The notes under the pieces are model-generated. The model worked only from the letters and a program-made list of their open reading frames with translations, had not been told where the DNA came from and made no database searches. DNA of 64,000 nt from Duganella margarita (lineage in GTDB: Bacteria; Pseudomonadota; Gammaproteobacteria; Burkholderiales; Burkholderiaceae_D): NCBI RefSeq assembly GCF_009857535.1, contig NZ_WWCS01000002.1:186001-250000 (forward strand), given 5' to 3'. The position numbers and the translations under genes are program-made. This document shows positions 9,081-20,214 of the stretch, one piece after another. The number at the start of each line of letters is the position of its first letter. Positions within the stretch are counted from its first letter, which is position 1.

Positions 9081-9950
9081 ATGTCGGCCGCCCTCGACCA
9101 ATTCCTGGCGCGCGCCGAGGCGCTGCTGGCGCGCGTGGAAGCCATCCTGCCGCCGGCTGCGCCGCAGCCCGAGTGGGAGCGTGGCTTTGCGTTCCGCTGG
9201 CGCAAACGGGCGAACGGCCCGAGCTATCTGCAGGCGGTGGCGCATGTGTCCAACATCGCGCTGGACGACTTGCAGCACATCGGTCCGCAGAAAGAGCAGA
9301 TCGAGCAGAACACCCGCCAGTTCGTCGCCGGCAAGCCGGCCAACAACGTGCTGCTGACCGGCGCGCGCGGCACCGGCAAATCGTCGCTGATCAAGGCATG
9401 CCTGAACCAGTTCGCCAGGGACGGCCTGCGCCTGATCGAGGTGGACAAGGCCGACCTGGCCGAATTGCCGGACATCGTCGACCTGGTGGCGGCGCGGCCG
9501 GAGCGCTTCATCATCTTCTGCGACGACCTGTCGTTTGAAGAAGGCGAGAGCGGCTACAAGGCGCTGAAGGTGGCGCTGGACGGCAGCATCTCGGCGCAGT
9601 CGGACAATGTGCTGATTTACGCGACCTCGAACCGCCGTCACCTGCTGCCGGAGCGCATGTCGGACAACATGACCTACAAGCACGACGAGAACGGCGACCT
9701 GCATCCGGGCGAGACGGTGGAGGAAAAGATTTCGCTGTCCGAGCGTTTTGGCGTGTGGCTGACGTTCTATCCGTTCCGCCAGGATGATTATCTGGCGATT
9801 GTGGGCCACTGGCTGGCCTCGCTGGGCTGCAGCGAGGCGCAGATCGAGGCGGCGCGCGGCGATGCCTTGCGCTGGGCCTTGCAGCGCGGTTCGCGTTCGG
9901 GACGCGTGGCATGGCAGTTCGCCAAGGATTACGCGGGGAAGCTGGCATGA
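9081..9950 (+). CDS. DUF815-family AAA-type ATP-binding protein
   Basis: This 289-residue cytoplasmic protein has a Walker A motif GARGTGKSS (Lys100) and a Walker B-like FIIFCDDLSF near residue 155, as in the DUF815 family of P-loop ATPases. The family has no settled function. In Burkholderiales it sits between argJ and mutT, as here. The ATG follows the argJ stop by one base and the stop overlaps the mutT start, so the three genes are probably one transcript. Confidence 0.9.
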   Translation: MSAALDQFLARAEALLARVEAILPPAAPQPEWERGFAFRWRKRANGPSYLQAVAHVSNIALDDLQHIGPQKEQIEQNTRQFVAGKPANNVLLTGARGTGKSSLIKACLNQFARDGLRLIEVDKADLAELPDIVDLVAARPERFIIFCDDLSFEEGESGYKALKVALDGSISAQSDNVLIYATSNRRHLLPERMSDNMTYKHDENGDLHPGETVEEKISLSERFGVWLTFYPFRQDDYLAIVGHWLASLGCSEAQIEAARGDALRWALQRGSRSGRVAWQFAKDYAGKLA

Positions 9951-10336
9951 AGCCGGTCGATGTGGCAGTAGGGATTCTGGTCAAGCCGAATGGCGATGTG
10001 CTGCTGGGGCAGCGTCCGGCCGGCAAGCCGTATGACGGTTACTGGGAATTCCCGGGCGGTAAAGTCGATCCGGGCGAGACGATCCTCGCAGCGCTGAAGC
10101 GCGAGTTCGTCGAGGAACTGGGCTTGCAGATCCATAGCGCCGAGGAATGGTGCGGCGTGGAGTATGTGTATCCGCACGCGCATGTGCGGCTGCACTTCTA
10201 CATCAGCCGCGACTGGTCGGGCGAGCCGCAAAGCCTGGAAGGGCAGGCGTTCGCCTGGCAAGGCACGGTCGGCGTGGAACCGCTGCTGCCGGCCACCATT
10301 CCCTTGCTGGAATGGCTGGAGCAGGTGCGCTACTAA
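9947..10336 (+). CDS. mutT: NUDIX hydrolase, 8-oxo-dGTP diphosphatase (MutT)
   Basis: MutT removes 8-oxo-dGTP from the nucleotide pool and prevents A:T to C:G transversions. The 129-residue product carries a complete Nudix box (GGKVDPGE followed by REFVEELG) and the usual N-terminal VAVGILVKPNGDVLLGQRP strand. The ATG at 9947 overlaps the upstream stop in an ATGA arrangement and gives the normal MutT length; an upstream start at 9911 would add an atypical extension. Substrate assignment rests on family and gene order. Confidence 0.93.
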   Translation: MKPVDVAVGILVKPNGDVLLGQRPAGKPYDGYWEFPGGKVDPGETILAALKREFVEELGLQIHSAEEWCGVEYVYPHAHVRLHFYISRDWSGEPQSLEGQAFAWQGTVGVEPLLPATIPLLEWLEQVRY

Positions 10337-10440
10337 AATATTTTTGCACCGCACTGCATCCAAACTGCGTGCTGGCGGGTAGTACAGGTATCAGCAGCGA
10401 TTTTCGTTCGCTGATCCCTTACAACTACCAGGAGCCATCC

Positions 10441-10977
10441 ATGCAAGCCACTCATACCGCCGCTGTTGCCGCCGCCTTCCTGATGCTGTCCGCCTGCGCC
10501 AGCGCGCCGCAGTTTGACCAGCAAGTCCTGCCGCAAGCGGTGCAGGTTCCGGCCGGCCACCGCGTCGCCATGCAAACCGTCGGCGTCGGTGACATCACCT
10601 ATGAATGCAAGGCCAGGAAAGACGCGGCCGGCCAGTTCGAGTGGACCTTCATCGGGCCGGATGCGGTGCTGAATGACCGCAGCGGCAAAGCCGTCGGCAA
10701 ATACTTCGGCCCGCCAGCCACCTGGGAAAGCAATGACGGCTCCAAGGTCACCGCCACCCAGCTCGCGGTGGCGCCGGCCGGCACCGGCAATATTCCCCAT
10801 CAACTGGTGCGGGCCAATCCCTCGGTAGGCATGGGCGCCATGTTCGGCGTCGCCTACATCCAGCGCGTCGCCACCAGGGGCGGCGTGGCGCCGGCCGCCA
10901 ACTGCACCGCAGCCAACGCCGGCAGCAAGGAAAAAGTGCAGTACCAGGCCGACTATATCTTCTGGAAGGCTGCATGA
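10441..10977 (+). CDS. DUF3455-family lipoprotein
   Basis: A 178-residue protein with a lipoprotein signal peptide (lipobox LSAC, Cys19). The mature part matches the DUF3455 family: VPAGHRV near the start, ITYECKA, and a late YQADYIFWKA segment. Function unknown. An AGGAG site lies 6 bases before the ATG; a longer in-frame opening from 10147 overlaps mutT and is not credible. It lies 19 bases upstream of an ECF sigma gene, and may be a target of or co-transcribed with that sigma/anti-sigma pair. Confidence 0.85.
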   Translation: MQATHTAAVAAAFLMLSACASAPQFDQQVLPQAVQVPAGHRVAMQTVGVGDITYECKARKDAAGQFEWTFIGPDAVLNDRSGKAVGKYFGPPATWESNDGSKVTATQLAVAPAGTGNIPHQLVRANPSVGMGAMFGVAYIQRVATRGGVAPAANCTAANAGSKEKVQYQADYIFWKAA

Positions 10978-10996
10978 GTACGGCTATAATCGGCTG

Positions 10997-11551
10997 ATGC
11001 CCAGCTCGCCCGACCTGTTCGACTACGATGCCGTGCTGGCCGCCTGCGCGCAGGGCGATCAGCATGCCCTGCATCGCCTGTACCAGCAGGACGGGCGGCA
11101 CTTGCTCGGCGTGGCGCTGCGCATCGTGCGCCGCCGCGATGTGGCGGAAGACGTGCTGCACGATGCCTTTGTCAGCATCTGGCAGAAGGCGGCCAGCTTC
11201 GATGCGGGCCGCGGCGCCGGCCGGGGCTGGGTGTACAGTGTGGTGCGGCACCAGGCGTTAAACGCCTTGCGCGGCAGCGAGCGCGAAGTCGCGGCCGATT
11301 CCGACCTGCTCGATGCGTTGCAGGAGGCGCAAGCCGACACGGTGGTCGAGCAGTTCGAACTGCAAGCGACCATGGGGCGGCTGCACGAATGCCTGGCCCA
11401 CCTCGATAGCGCCAAGCGCAACAGCATTGTGTGCGCGTATGTCGACGGCTGCAGCCACCGCGAAATCGCGGAACGCCTGAAGGCGCCGCTGGGCTCGGTC
11501 AAGGCCTGGCTCAAGCGGGGCCTCGCTGCATTGCGGGAGTGCATGGGATGA
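10997..11551 (+). CDS. ECF-family RNA polymerase sigma factor
   Basis: This 184-residue protein has only sigma region 2 (about 20-90, with ALRIVRRRDVAEDVLHDAF) and region 4 (about 125-180, a helix-turn-helix in CSHREIAERLKAPLGSVKAW), the layout of extracytoplasmic-function sigma factors. Its stop overlaps the ATG of the anti-sigma gene (ATGA), the usual translational coupling of such pairs. It resembles the SigK/RskA type. Target promoters are not evident from this window. Confidence 0.93.
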   Translation: MPSSPDLFDYDAVLAACAQGDQHALHRLYQQDGRHLLGVALRIVRRRDVAEDVLHDAFVSIWQKAASFDAGRGAGRGWVYSVVRHQALNALRGSEREVAADSDLLDALQEAQADTVVEQFELQATMGRLHECLAHLDSAKRNSIVCAYVDGCSHREIAERLKAPLGSVKAWLKRGLAALRECMG

Positions 11552-12264
11552 AGGAAACACCGGAACAATTACAGCAGCTGGCTGGCGAATATGTGCTGGG
11601 CACGCTGCTGGGCGACGCGCGGCGCGAGACCGGGCAAAGGCTGGCGCGCGAGCCGCTGCTGCGCGCCGAGGTCGATGCATGGGAACGCCGTCTGCTGCCG
11701 CTGACATCGCTGGCGCTGCCAGTCGAACCATCAACGGGGTTGTGGCCGCGCATCGCCGCCAGCGTGCAGGCGCGACCTTCAGCCAGCGACTGGCGCGAGG
11801 CGGCAGCGACCGGCTGGCGTCGCTGGTGGCAGGACGTGCGCGTGTGGCGCAGCCTGGCCGGCGGCGCGGTGGCGGCCAGCCTGGTGCTGGCCACGGTGCT
11901 GGCGCTGCGGCCGCCGACGCCGGAGGCTGCCTACATGGTGGTGCTGGTGGCGCCGCAGGATCGCGGCGCCGGCTGGGTGGTGCAGACCAGCATGAACCGG
12001 CAACTGACATTGACGCCGTTGCGCGGCACCGTGGTGCCGGACCGCAAGGCATTGCAGTTCTGGACCAAGGCGCCGGGCTGGAGCCGGCCGATGTCACTGG
12101 GACTGGTGGAGTCGAATCGTTCGCTGAAGCTGGCGCTGGACAAGTTGCCGCCCGTCGAGCCGGATCAGCTGTTTGAAATCACGCTGGAGCCGGCCACCGG
12201 TTCGCCGACCGGCAAGCCGACCGGCCCGGTGCTGTATATCGGTACCGCCGTCAAGGTGATGTGA
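11548..12264 (+). CDS. RskA-type anti-sigma factor
   Basis: The 238-residue protein has an N-terminal cytoplasmic zinc-less anti-sigma domain (LQQLAGEYVLGTLLGDARRE, typical of RskA), one membrane helix (about 111-128), and a periplasmic C-terminal domain. It should hold the upstream ECF sigma factor inactive at the inner membrane until released, probably by proteolysis. The start at 11548 overlaps the sigma stop. It converges on yacG with 6 bases between stops. Confidence 0.9.
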   Translation: MKETPEQLQQLAGEYVLGTLLGDARRETGQRLAREPLLRAEVDAWERRLLPLTSLALPVEPSTGLWPRIAASVQARPSASDWREAAATGWRRWWQDVRVWRSLAGGAVAASLVLATVLALRPPTPEAAYMVVLVAPQDRGAGWVVQTSMNRQLTLTPLRGTVVPDRKALQFWTKAPGWSRPMSLGLVESNRSLKLALDKLPPVEPDQLFEITLEPATGSPTGKPTGPVLYIGTAVKVM

Positions 12265-12270
12265 CGCGGT

Positions 12271-12444
12271 TTATTCTTCTTCGAGCGGATCTTTTGGCGG
12301 CGCGGCCGGGATGGCATACTTTTCCTCGGCCCAGGCGCCCAGGTCGATTTTCTTGCAGCGCTCCGAGCAGAACGGGCGGAACTTGTTTTCCGGTTTCCAC
12401 TCAACTTTGGCGGAGCAGGTCGGGCATTCAACAACAGTGGTCAT
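12271..12444 (-). CDS. yacG: DNA gyrase inhibitor YacG
   Basis: This short gene encodes 57 residues, beginning [10 protein letters not shown] and ending PLEEE. It has the four-cysteine zinc motif of YacG: CPTC near residues 7-10, then [15 protein letters not shown] with Cys26 and Cys30. YacG binds GyrB and blocks gyrase activity. It sits just downstream of zapD (11-base gap) in the conserved coaE-zapD-yacG order. Length and motif are normal for the family. Confidence 0.95.
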   Translation of the reverse strand: MTTVVECPTCSAKVEWKPENKFRPFCSERCKKIDLGAWAEEKYAIPAAPPKDPLEEE

Positions 12445-12455
12445 GAGAGCGTACG

Positions 12456-13211
12456 TTAGAAGTTACAAAGCGTGAGCTCGAATGGTACATCATCTTCCAG
12501 TGGCTTGGGTTTCAGGTCGCCGCCTTGCGAGGTGAAGCGCACCCACAGCATGTACTTGTTGGCCGAAATTTCCGGAATCGCGCCCTGCGCTTCGTCCAGC
12601 GTCAGGCGCAGCATCTGATACACCTTGCCCTGCAACATCTGCTGATAGCTGCCGGCCACCGCGATCATCTTGACCGGGCCGCCCGAATCGCGCAGCAGGC
12701 GCAGCACCAGGGCCAGCGCGTCAAACAGCGGCGCCAGCGGCGTGAACCAGGTAATGATGTCGTTAAAGCGCGCCTCGGCCGGACGCTGCTGCCAGGCGTA
12801 GTACGACGGCAAGTCGAACTCGCAGGCGCCGCCGGGTATGATGGTGCGGCCGCGGATGCTCATCAGCCACTCGTTGTCGCGCACGTTCTGGCCGGTCTTG
12901 CCCTGCGCCGCCACCAATGCGCTGCTGACGCCGTCCACTTCGGCCAGGATCGCATCGAGCATCTCGGGCGCCACGTTGGGATTCATGCGGTAGCCCAGCA
13001 GCGTCTGGCGCTGGCGCTCCAGTTCTTGCAGCAGGTCGGATTTCAGATCGGCGCGGCCGGCGACTTCCAGCATGTCGAAGATGGTGGACAGCGCGACGTG
13101 GTGCTGCATCGGATGTTCTTGATGCACAAAGAACTTGAATTTCTCGTACAAATCCTCCAGGCGCAGCAACGTGCGGATGCGCTCGTTGAAAGGATATTCG
13201 TAGACGATCAA
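12456..13211 (-). CDS. zapD: Cell division protein ZapD
   Basis: ZapD (formerly YacF) bundles FtsZ protofilaments and stabilises the Z ring. The 251-residue product begins with [20 protein letters not shown], the hallmark N-terminus of the family, and keeps the normal length. It lies in the same strand as coaE, about 100 bases downstream, and immediately upstream of yacG. Confidence 0.96.
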   Translation of the reverse strand: MIVYEYPFNERIRTLLRLEDLYEKFKFFVHQEHPMQHHVALSTIFDMLEVAGRADLKSDLLQELERQRQTLLGYRMNPNVAPEMLDAILAEVDGVSSALVAAQGKTGQNVRDNEWLMSIRGRTIIPGGACEFDLPSYYAWQQRPAEARFNDIITWFTPLAPLFDALALVLRLLRDSGGPVKMIAVAGSYQQMLQGKVYQMLRLTLDEAQGAIPEISANKYMLWVRFTSQGGDLKPKPLEDDVPFELTLCNF

Positions 13212-13312
13212 AATAACATCCCTCTATAGATGGACCTGAATTCTCGTGATTTTGAAGCAAGCCAAGCAAAATTACAAACGTTGCGAAGGCATTATTGCCT
13301 TAATCTGCGAAA

Positions 13313-13921
13313 TTACCAGCGAATTTGCAGATATAAGGCATGCAAACGCGCGACTTGGGCCTCCAGTTCCGCGATTCCTGCATTATTGACAATGACGTCA
13401 TCCGCCGCCGCCAACCTTTGCGCCCGGCTCACCTGCGCCGCCATGATGGCGCGGACCTGGGCTTCCGGCAAATTGTTACGCGCCATCACGCGGGCAATTT
13501 GCACCTGTTCCTCACAGTCTACCGCCAGCACGCGCGTGACCCGCGCACGCCATGTCCCCGATTCGATCAGCAGCGGCACCGCATAGATCACGTAGGCGCC
13601 GGTGGCGGCCGCGCCGGCCGCCAGCGCGGCGTCGCGGATGCGCGGATGCAGGATGGCTTCCAGCCGCGCCTTGGCGCCGGCGTCGCTGAACACCAGTTCG
13701 CGCATGCGGGCGCGGTCCATGGCGCCGCTGGCGTCGGCAAATTCTGGGCCGAATTCGGCGATGATGGCCGGCATGGCCGGACCCTGCGGCGCAGTCATGC
13801 TGTGGGCGATCAGGTCGGTGTCGACGATGGTGGCGCCGCGCGCCGCAAACATGTCGGCCACCGTGCTCTTGCCGCTGCCGATGCCGCCGGTCAGGCCAAC
13901 GGCGAACGGGAGGCTGCTCAT
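13313..13921 (-). CDS. coaE: Dephospho-CoA kinase
   Basis: CoaE phosphorylates the 3' hydroxyl of dephospho-CoA in the last step of coenzyme A synthesis. The 202-residue protein starts with a P-loop [12 protein letters not shown] and keeps the conserved DTD (VDTDLIAH) and YAVPLL motifs. Its ATG overlaps the pilD stop by 4 bases, so it is translationally coupled to the pilus peptidase gene. Confidence 0.96.
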   Translation of the reverse strand: MSSLPFAVGLTGGIGSGKSTVADMFAARGATIVDTDLIAHSMTAPQGPAMPAIIAEFGPEFADASGAMDRARMRELVFSDAGAKARLEAILHPRIRDAALAAGAAATGAYVIYAVPLLIESGTWRARVTRVLAVDCEEQVQIARVMARNNLPEAQVRAIMAAQVSRAQRLAAADDVIVNNAGIAELEAQVARLHALYLQIRW

Positions 13922-14790
13922 GGATGGACGATGCCCATGGTGAGCGCGGTCAGCGGCGCGCCGTACAGCATGGCGATCAGGCCGGCTGCGGCCAGGTAGG
14001 GGCCGAACGGAATCGGGTTATTGCGGCCACGCCTGGCGAACACGATCAGGCCGATGCCGACCAGCGCGCCGACCAGCGAGGACAGCAGGATGATGGCCGG
14101 CAGCATGGTCCAGCCCATCCACGCGCCGAGCGCGGCCAGCAGCTTGAAGTCGCCATAGCCCATGCCTTCCTTGCCGGTGGCCAGCTTGAACAGCCAGTAC
14201 ACCGCCCACAGCGCCAGGTAGCCGGCCGCCGCGCCGATCACCGCGTCCTGCAGCGGCACGTAGGTGCCGTTGACGTTCATCAGCAGGCCGGCCCACAGCA
14301 GCGGATAGGTCAGGTCGTCCGGCAGCAGCTGGGTATCGGCGTCGATGAAGGTGAGGGCGATCAGCAGGTAAAGGAACAGCAGCCCGGCCAGACCGGACCA
14401 GCCGCTGCCGAAGCGCCAGATCACCAGCGCCGACAGCGCGCCGGTCATCAGCTCGACCAGCGGATAGCGCGGTGAAATCGGCGCCTTGCAGTTGCTGCAT
14501 TTGCCGCGCAGCGCGAGCCAGCTGAGCACCGGAATGTTTTCCATGGCGGTGATCTGGTGCTGGCAATGCGGGCAGGCCGAGCGCGGCACCATCAGGTTGT
14601 AGCGGGTGGTGTGCGGCAGCGGTTTGTTGCTTTCTTCCGCCACATAGTTGTCCGATTCGCGCTGCATCATGATAGGCAGGCGGTGAATCACGACGTTGAG
14701 GAAACTGCCGAACAGCAGGCCGAACAATCCGGCGATGAGACTGATGGCGAGGTCGCCCGCAGGGGCAAACAGCAGGGTCGATTGCAGCAT
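13918..14790 (-). CDS. pilD: Type IV prepilin peptidase / methyltransferase PilD
   Basis: PilD cleaves and N-methylates type IV prepilins and type II secretion pseudopilins at the inner membrane. The 290-residue protein has the cytoplasmic zinc tetracysteine (CPHC and CSNC), the two catalytic aspartates of aspartyl prepilin peptidases (in [12 protein letters not shown] and the GYGD motif), and multiple membrane helices. It is on the same strand as pilB and pilC but is separated from pilC by a sensor kinase gene on the opposite strand, an unusual break in a normally contiguous pilBCD cluster. Confidence 0.96.
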   Translation of the reverse strand: MLQSTLLFAPAGDLAISLIAGLFGLLFGSFLNVVIHRLPIMMQRESDNYVAEESNKPLPHTTRYNLMVPRSACPHCQHQITAMENIPVLSWLALRGKCSNCKAPISPRYPLVELMTGALSALVIWRFGSGWSGLAGLLFLYLLIALTFIDADTQLLPDDLTYPLLWAGLLMNVNGTYVPLQDAVIGAAAGYLALWAVYWLFKLATGKEGMGYGDFKLLAALGAWMGWTMLPAIILLSSLVGALVGIGLIVFARRGRNNPIPFGPYLAAAGLIAMLYGAPLTALTMGIVHP

Positions 14791-14946
14791 GGGGCGTCAA
14801 CAAGCATGAATGATCAGGCGCCCAGTGTAAAGCATTGCTGCAACATTGCGGCTGCTTTTTCGGATTGCACTACCCCGTCCGGGAGATAGTCAAAACATTG
14901 GTTCAATGGCAAGGTGGTTGCTCCGTTTATAAGCTCGGAGCAAACT

Positions 14947-15726
14947 TTGTCGTCACCTATTATTTTGCTGCTCGGGCTACTGCTGACCTGTGTGGCGCTG
15001 GGCGTCGCCGGGTTGCTGCGTTGGCGGCGCGCACGGCGCGTCTACGAAGACCGCCAGCGCCAGCTGGAGGAACGGGAACGCGTGGCCGCCAGCCTGCACG
15101 ACACGCTACTGCAAAGCATGCAGGGCATGATCCTGCGCTTCCAGGGCGTCGGCCACCGGCTGGCGATCGACAGCCCGGAACGCGCCACCATCGAGCATAT
15201 CCTCGACCAGGCCGACGACGTGCTGGCCGAGGGCCGGCATCAGATCCTGGCGCTGCGGGTGCCGGTGGTGTACGGCGACAAACTGAGCCAGGCATTGGCC
15301 GCCATCGGCCAGTCGCTGCAGGATAATTTCGCCATTCCCTTCAGCATGACCGTCAGCGGCCGGCCGACGCCGCTCAACGGCGACCGCAGCGAAGACCTGT
15401 ACGCCATCGCCCGCGAAGCGCTGTACCACGCGTTCCAGCACACCCAGGCCAGCAGCGTCGAGCTCGAGATGGTGTTCGGCTGCGAGTTTTTTTCGGTGTA
15501 TGTGCGCGACAACGGCGCCGCCACCGCGAAGCCGCTCGGCGGGCTGGCGGCGATGCGCGAACGGGCGGCGCGCCTGTCCGGCACGGTTGATGTGCTGACC
15601 TTGCCGGATCAGGGCACCGAGCTGGTGCTGAAAGTGCCCGGCGCGGTGTGCTACCAGACGCCGCGCCAGCTGGGCTGGCGTCACCGGCTGGCGGCGTGGC
15701 TGCGGCCGTCAGACCACCGCCCCTAG
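14947..15726 (+). CDS. Orphan NarX/LytS-like sensor histidine kinase with atypical N box
   Basis: The product (about 259 residues) has one N-terminal membrane helix, a HisKA_3-type phosphoacceptor (AASLHDTLLQSM, His51 from this start) and a shortened ATPase domain. The ATPase N box reads REALYHAFQHT: the Mg-binding Asn expected after EAL is replaced by His161. Later motifs (DNG, GLAAMRERA) are present. I chose the TTG at 14947 because GGAG lies 6 bases upstream; GTG at 14914 is the alternative. No response regulator is adjacent. The gene is antisense to the pil cluster and overlaps the pilC 3' end by 18 bases. Kinase activity is uncertain given the N-box change. Confidence 0.75.
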   Translation: MSSPIILLLGLLLTCVALGVAGLLRWRRARRVYEDRQRQLEERERVAASLHDTLLQSMQGMILRFQGVGHRLAIDSPERATIEHILDQADDVLAEGRHQILALRVPVVYGDKLSQALAAIGQSLQDNFAIPFSMTVSGRPTPLNGDRSEDLYAIAREALYHAFQHTQASSVELEMVFGCEFFSVYVRDNGAATAKPLGGLAAMRERAARLSGTVDVLTLPDQGTELVLKVPGAVCYQTPRQLGWRHRLAAWLRPSDHRP

Positions 15727-16932
15727 CTTGAAGATCGGCAGGTACATGGCCACCACCAGGCCGCCGATCAGCACACCCAGGATGACCATGATGGCCGGCT
15801 CCATCAGCGCCGACAGCGAGGCCACGGCTTCGTCCACTTCGTCTTCGTAGAAGTCGGCCACCTTGCCCAGCATGGCGTCCAGCGAGCCGGACTCCTCGCC
15901 GATGGAGACCATCTGCGTGACCATGTTGGGGAACACGTCGGCGTTCTGCATCGCCACTGTCAGGCTGGTGCCGGTGCTGACCTCGGTCTGGATCTTGCGC
16001 GTGGCGTCCAGGTAGACGGCGTTGCCGGCCGCGCCGCCGACCGAGTCGAGCGACTCCACCAGCGGCACGCCGGCCGCGAACATGGTCGACAGCGTGCGGG
16101 TCCAGCGGGCGATGGTGGCTTTGCGGATCACTTCGCCGAACACCGGCAGGCGCAGCAGCAGCTTGTCCATGAAGCGCTGCATTTGCAGCGACCGCTGCCA
16201 GGCGCGGAAGAAGAAGTAGATGGCGGCGAACAGGCCGCCGAAGATGATGTACCACCATTTGACGAAGAATTCCGACAGCGCCATCACGAACAGCGTCGGC
16301 GCCGGCAGGTTGGCGCCGAAGCTGGTGAACACTTCCTTGAAGGCCGGCACCACCCAGATCATGATCACCGCCGTGACCAGGAAGGCCACCGCCAGGATTG
16401 ATACCGGATAGGTCAGCGCCGACTTGATCTTGCTCTTGATGGCGATCGTCTTTTCCTTGTAGATCGCCAGCCGCGTCAGCAGGTCTTCCAGGATGCCGGC
16501 CTGTTCGCCGGCGCCCACCAGGTTGCAGAACAGCGGATCGAAATACAGCGGAAACTTGCGGAACGCCTGGTTGAGGCTGGTGCCGGTCTCGATATCGGCG
16601 CGCAAGTCCATCACCAGCTTGGAGACCGACGGATTGGCGTGGCCCTTGCCGACGATGTCGAACGATTGCAGCAGCGGCACGCCGGCTTTCATCATGGTGG
16701 CCAGCTGGCGCGTGAACAGCGTGATGTCCTTGTCGGTCACTTTCTTGCCCGAGCGGTACACCTTCTTCTTGACCTTGGTGACCATGATGCCCTGGCGGCG
16801 CAGCGTGACGTTGACCACCGCCTCGCCGCCGGCGCGCAGTTCGCCGCGCACGGTCTTGCCGGTTTTGTCCTTGCCTTCCCAGGCGAAGACCGATTCCTTG
16901 ACCTGATTGCCCGCGCCGCGCGATAGTGCCAT
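15709..16932 (-). CDS. pilC: Type IV pilus inner-membrane platform protein PilC
   Basis: PilC is the polytopic platform protein that couples the PilB/PilT motors to pilin assembly. The 407-residue length is normal. Two repeated GspF/T2SSF domains are visible, each with FTRQLATMMKAGVPL-like and WTRTLSTMFAAGVPL-like motifs, plus membrane helices near 170-190, 215-240 and 380-400. Twelve bases separate it from pilB upstream. Confidence 0.96.
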   Translation of the reverse strand: MALSRGAGNQVKESVFAWEGKDKTGKTVRGELRAGGEAVVNVTLRRQGIMVTKVKKKVYRSGKKVTDKDITLFTRQLATMMKAGVPLLQSFDIVGKGHANPSVSKLVMDLRADIETGTSLNQAFRKFPLYFDPLFCNLVGAGEQAGILEDLLTRLAIYKEKTIAIKSKIKSALTYPVSILAVAFLVTAVIMIWVVPAFKEVFTSFGANLPAPTLFVMALSEFFVKWWYIIFGGLFAAIYFFFRAWQRSLQMQRFMDKLLLRLPVFGEVIRKATIARWTRTLSTMFAAGVPLVESLDSVGGAAGNAVYLDATRKIQTEVSTGTSLTVAMQNADVFPNMVTQMVSIGEESGSLDAMLGKVADFYEDEVDEAVASLSALMEPAIMVILGVLIGGLVVAMYLPIFKLGAVV

Positions 16933-16944
16933 GATCTTGTCCCG

Positions 16945-18726
<1,782 letters not shown>

Positions 18727-18795
18727 TATTTTTGTAAAGCCTGCTTACCCGATTTTACTCCGCTCTGTTGCGCCCGCCCACGCGTTTGCGCGGTT

Positions 18796-20085
18796 TTAGC
18801 GGTGCGACTGGCCGGGCGGACGTCGCAATTTGACGACTTTGATGGCCTGGTCGTGGACCTGTACCACTTCAATGATGCACTGGTCGACCTTGATGCTGAT
18901 CGGCGCGTCTGGAATTTCTTGCAACAGTTCCAGCAGCATGCCGTTCAGGGTCTTGGGACCGTCGAGCGGGAAGGACAGGCCGAGGCGCTTGTTGACGTCG
19001 CGCAGCGGGGTGGCGCCGTCCAGCAGGCATTCGCCGCTGGCGTCCCAGCCGAAGCTGTCGGCCTTGGCGGCGCCCGGCGTGGACGTGGTGAATTCGCCAA
19101 TCATTTCTTCGATGATGTCGTCCAGCGTGACCAGGCCCTGCACTTCGCCGTATTCATCGACGATGATGCCGAGCCGTTCCTTGTTCTCCTGGAAGTACTG
19201 CAGCTGGGTGAACAGCCGGGTGTCCTGCGGGATGAAGTAGGGCGTGGTCAACAGTTCGCGGAAGTGCTCGATGGTCAGCTCTTCTTCCTGGTTCAGCAGC
19301 GCCACCGCCTTGCGCACGTGCAGGATGCCGACGATGCGGTTGATCTCGCCTTCGTAGACGGGCAGCTTGTTGTGGTAGCAGGTGGTCAGCTCGCGCTTGA
19401 TTTCCTCGACCGGCAATTCCAGGTTGAGCGCCTCGACCTGCGCGCGCGGCGTCATGATGTCTTCGACCGAGACGGTCTCCAGGTCGAACAGGTTGAGCAG
19501 GATGCTCTTGTGCTTCTGGGGGATGAAATTGCCTCCCTCCAGCACGATCGAGCGCAGCTCTTCCGGCGACAGGCGCGGGTCGTGCGCGTGCGAGCCGGCC
19601 TTGATGCCGAACACTTTCAGCAGCTGCGACACGAACAGGTTGACGAACCAGATCATCGGCTTGGCCAGCGCCATCAGCGGCTTGAGGATCATGCTGGTCG
19701 GCAGGGCGATTTTTTCCGGGAAGGTGGCGCCGATGACTTTCGGCGAAATCTCGGCGAACACGATCAACAGGAAGGCCACCACGCCGGTGGAGACGGTGAT
19801 GACGTTGTCGTCGTGGCCGAAAGTCTGGATCGCCAGCGAGGTGACCAGCGCGGTGGCGGCGGCGTTGAACAGCGTATTGGCGATCAGCACCAGCGACAGC
19901 AGCTTGTCGGTGCGGTCCAGCAGCCACAGCGTGGTGGCGGCGCGACGGCTGCCGCGTTTGGCTTCATGGCGCAGGCGATAGCGATTGGCCGCCATCAAGG
20001 CGGTTTCCGCCATCGCGAAGAAGGCTGAACACAGGATCAGGAAGAAGAGTGCAAGCAATTGCACCCAAAGGGGCACGGTATCCAA
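18796..20085 (-). CDS. HlyC/CorC-family membrane protein (DUF21, CBS pair, CorC domain)
   Basis: This 429-residue protein has an N-terminal DUF21/CNNM membrane domain (about 1-190), a tandem CBS pair beginning with VEDIMTPRAQVEAL, and a C-terminal CorC_HlyC FAD-binding-like domain. Family members are linked to magnesium/cobalt efflux and are often mislabelled hemolysins; none of the sequence suggests a toxin. It stands alone upstream of pilB on the same strand, with 69 bases between. Confidence 0.9.
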   Translation of the reverse strand: MDTVPLWVQLLALFFLILCSAFFAMAETALMAANRYRLRHEAKRGSRRAATTLWLLDRTDKLLSLVLIANTLFNAAATALVTSLAIQTFGHDDNVITVSTGVVAFLLIVFAEISPKVIGATFPEKIALPTSMILKPLMALAKPMIWFVNLFVSQLLKVFGIKAGSHAHDPRLSPEELRSIVLEGGNFIPQKHKSILLNLFDLETVSVEDIMTPRAQVEALNLELPVEEIKRELTTCYHNKLPVYEGEINRIVGILHVRKAVALLNQEEELTIEHFRELLTTPYFIPQDTRLFTQLQYFQENKERLGIIVDEYGEVQGLVTLDDIIEEMIGEFTTSTPGAAKADSFGWDASGECLLDGATPLRDVNKRLGLSFPLDGPKTLNGMLLELLQEIPDAPISIKVDQCIIEVVQVHDQAIKVVKLRRPPGQSHR

Positions 20086-20214
20086 GGGTCACCGTAAAGA
20101 ATCTTGCATGGGAAGGTGGCGAACCGGTCAGGCGCCAGCAGAAAGCAACAGTCTCGAATTCTAAGTCAATGATGAGTTGGATGCAAGTTTGTCTATGCGG
20201 CAGGTGCGTCCGTC

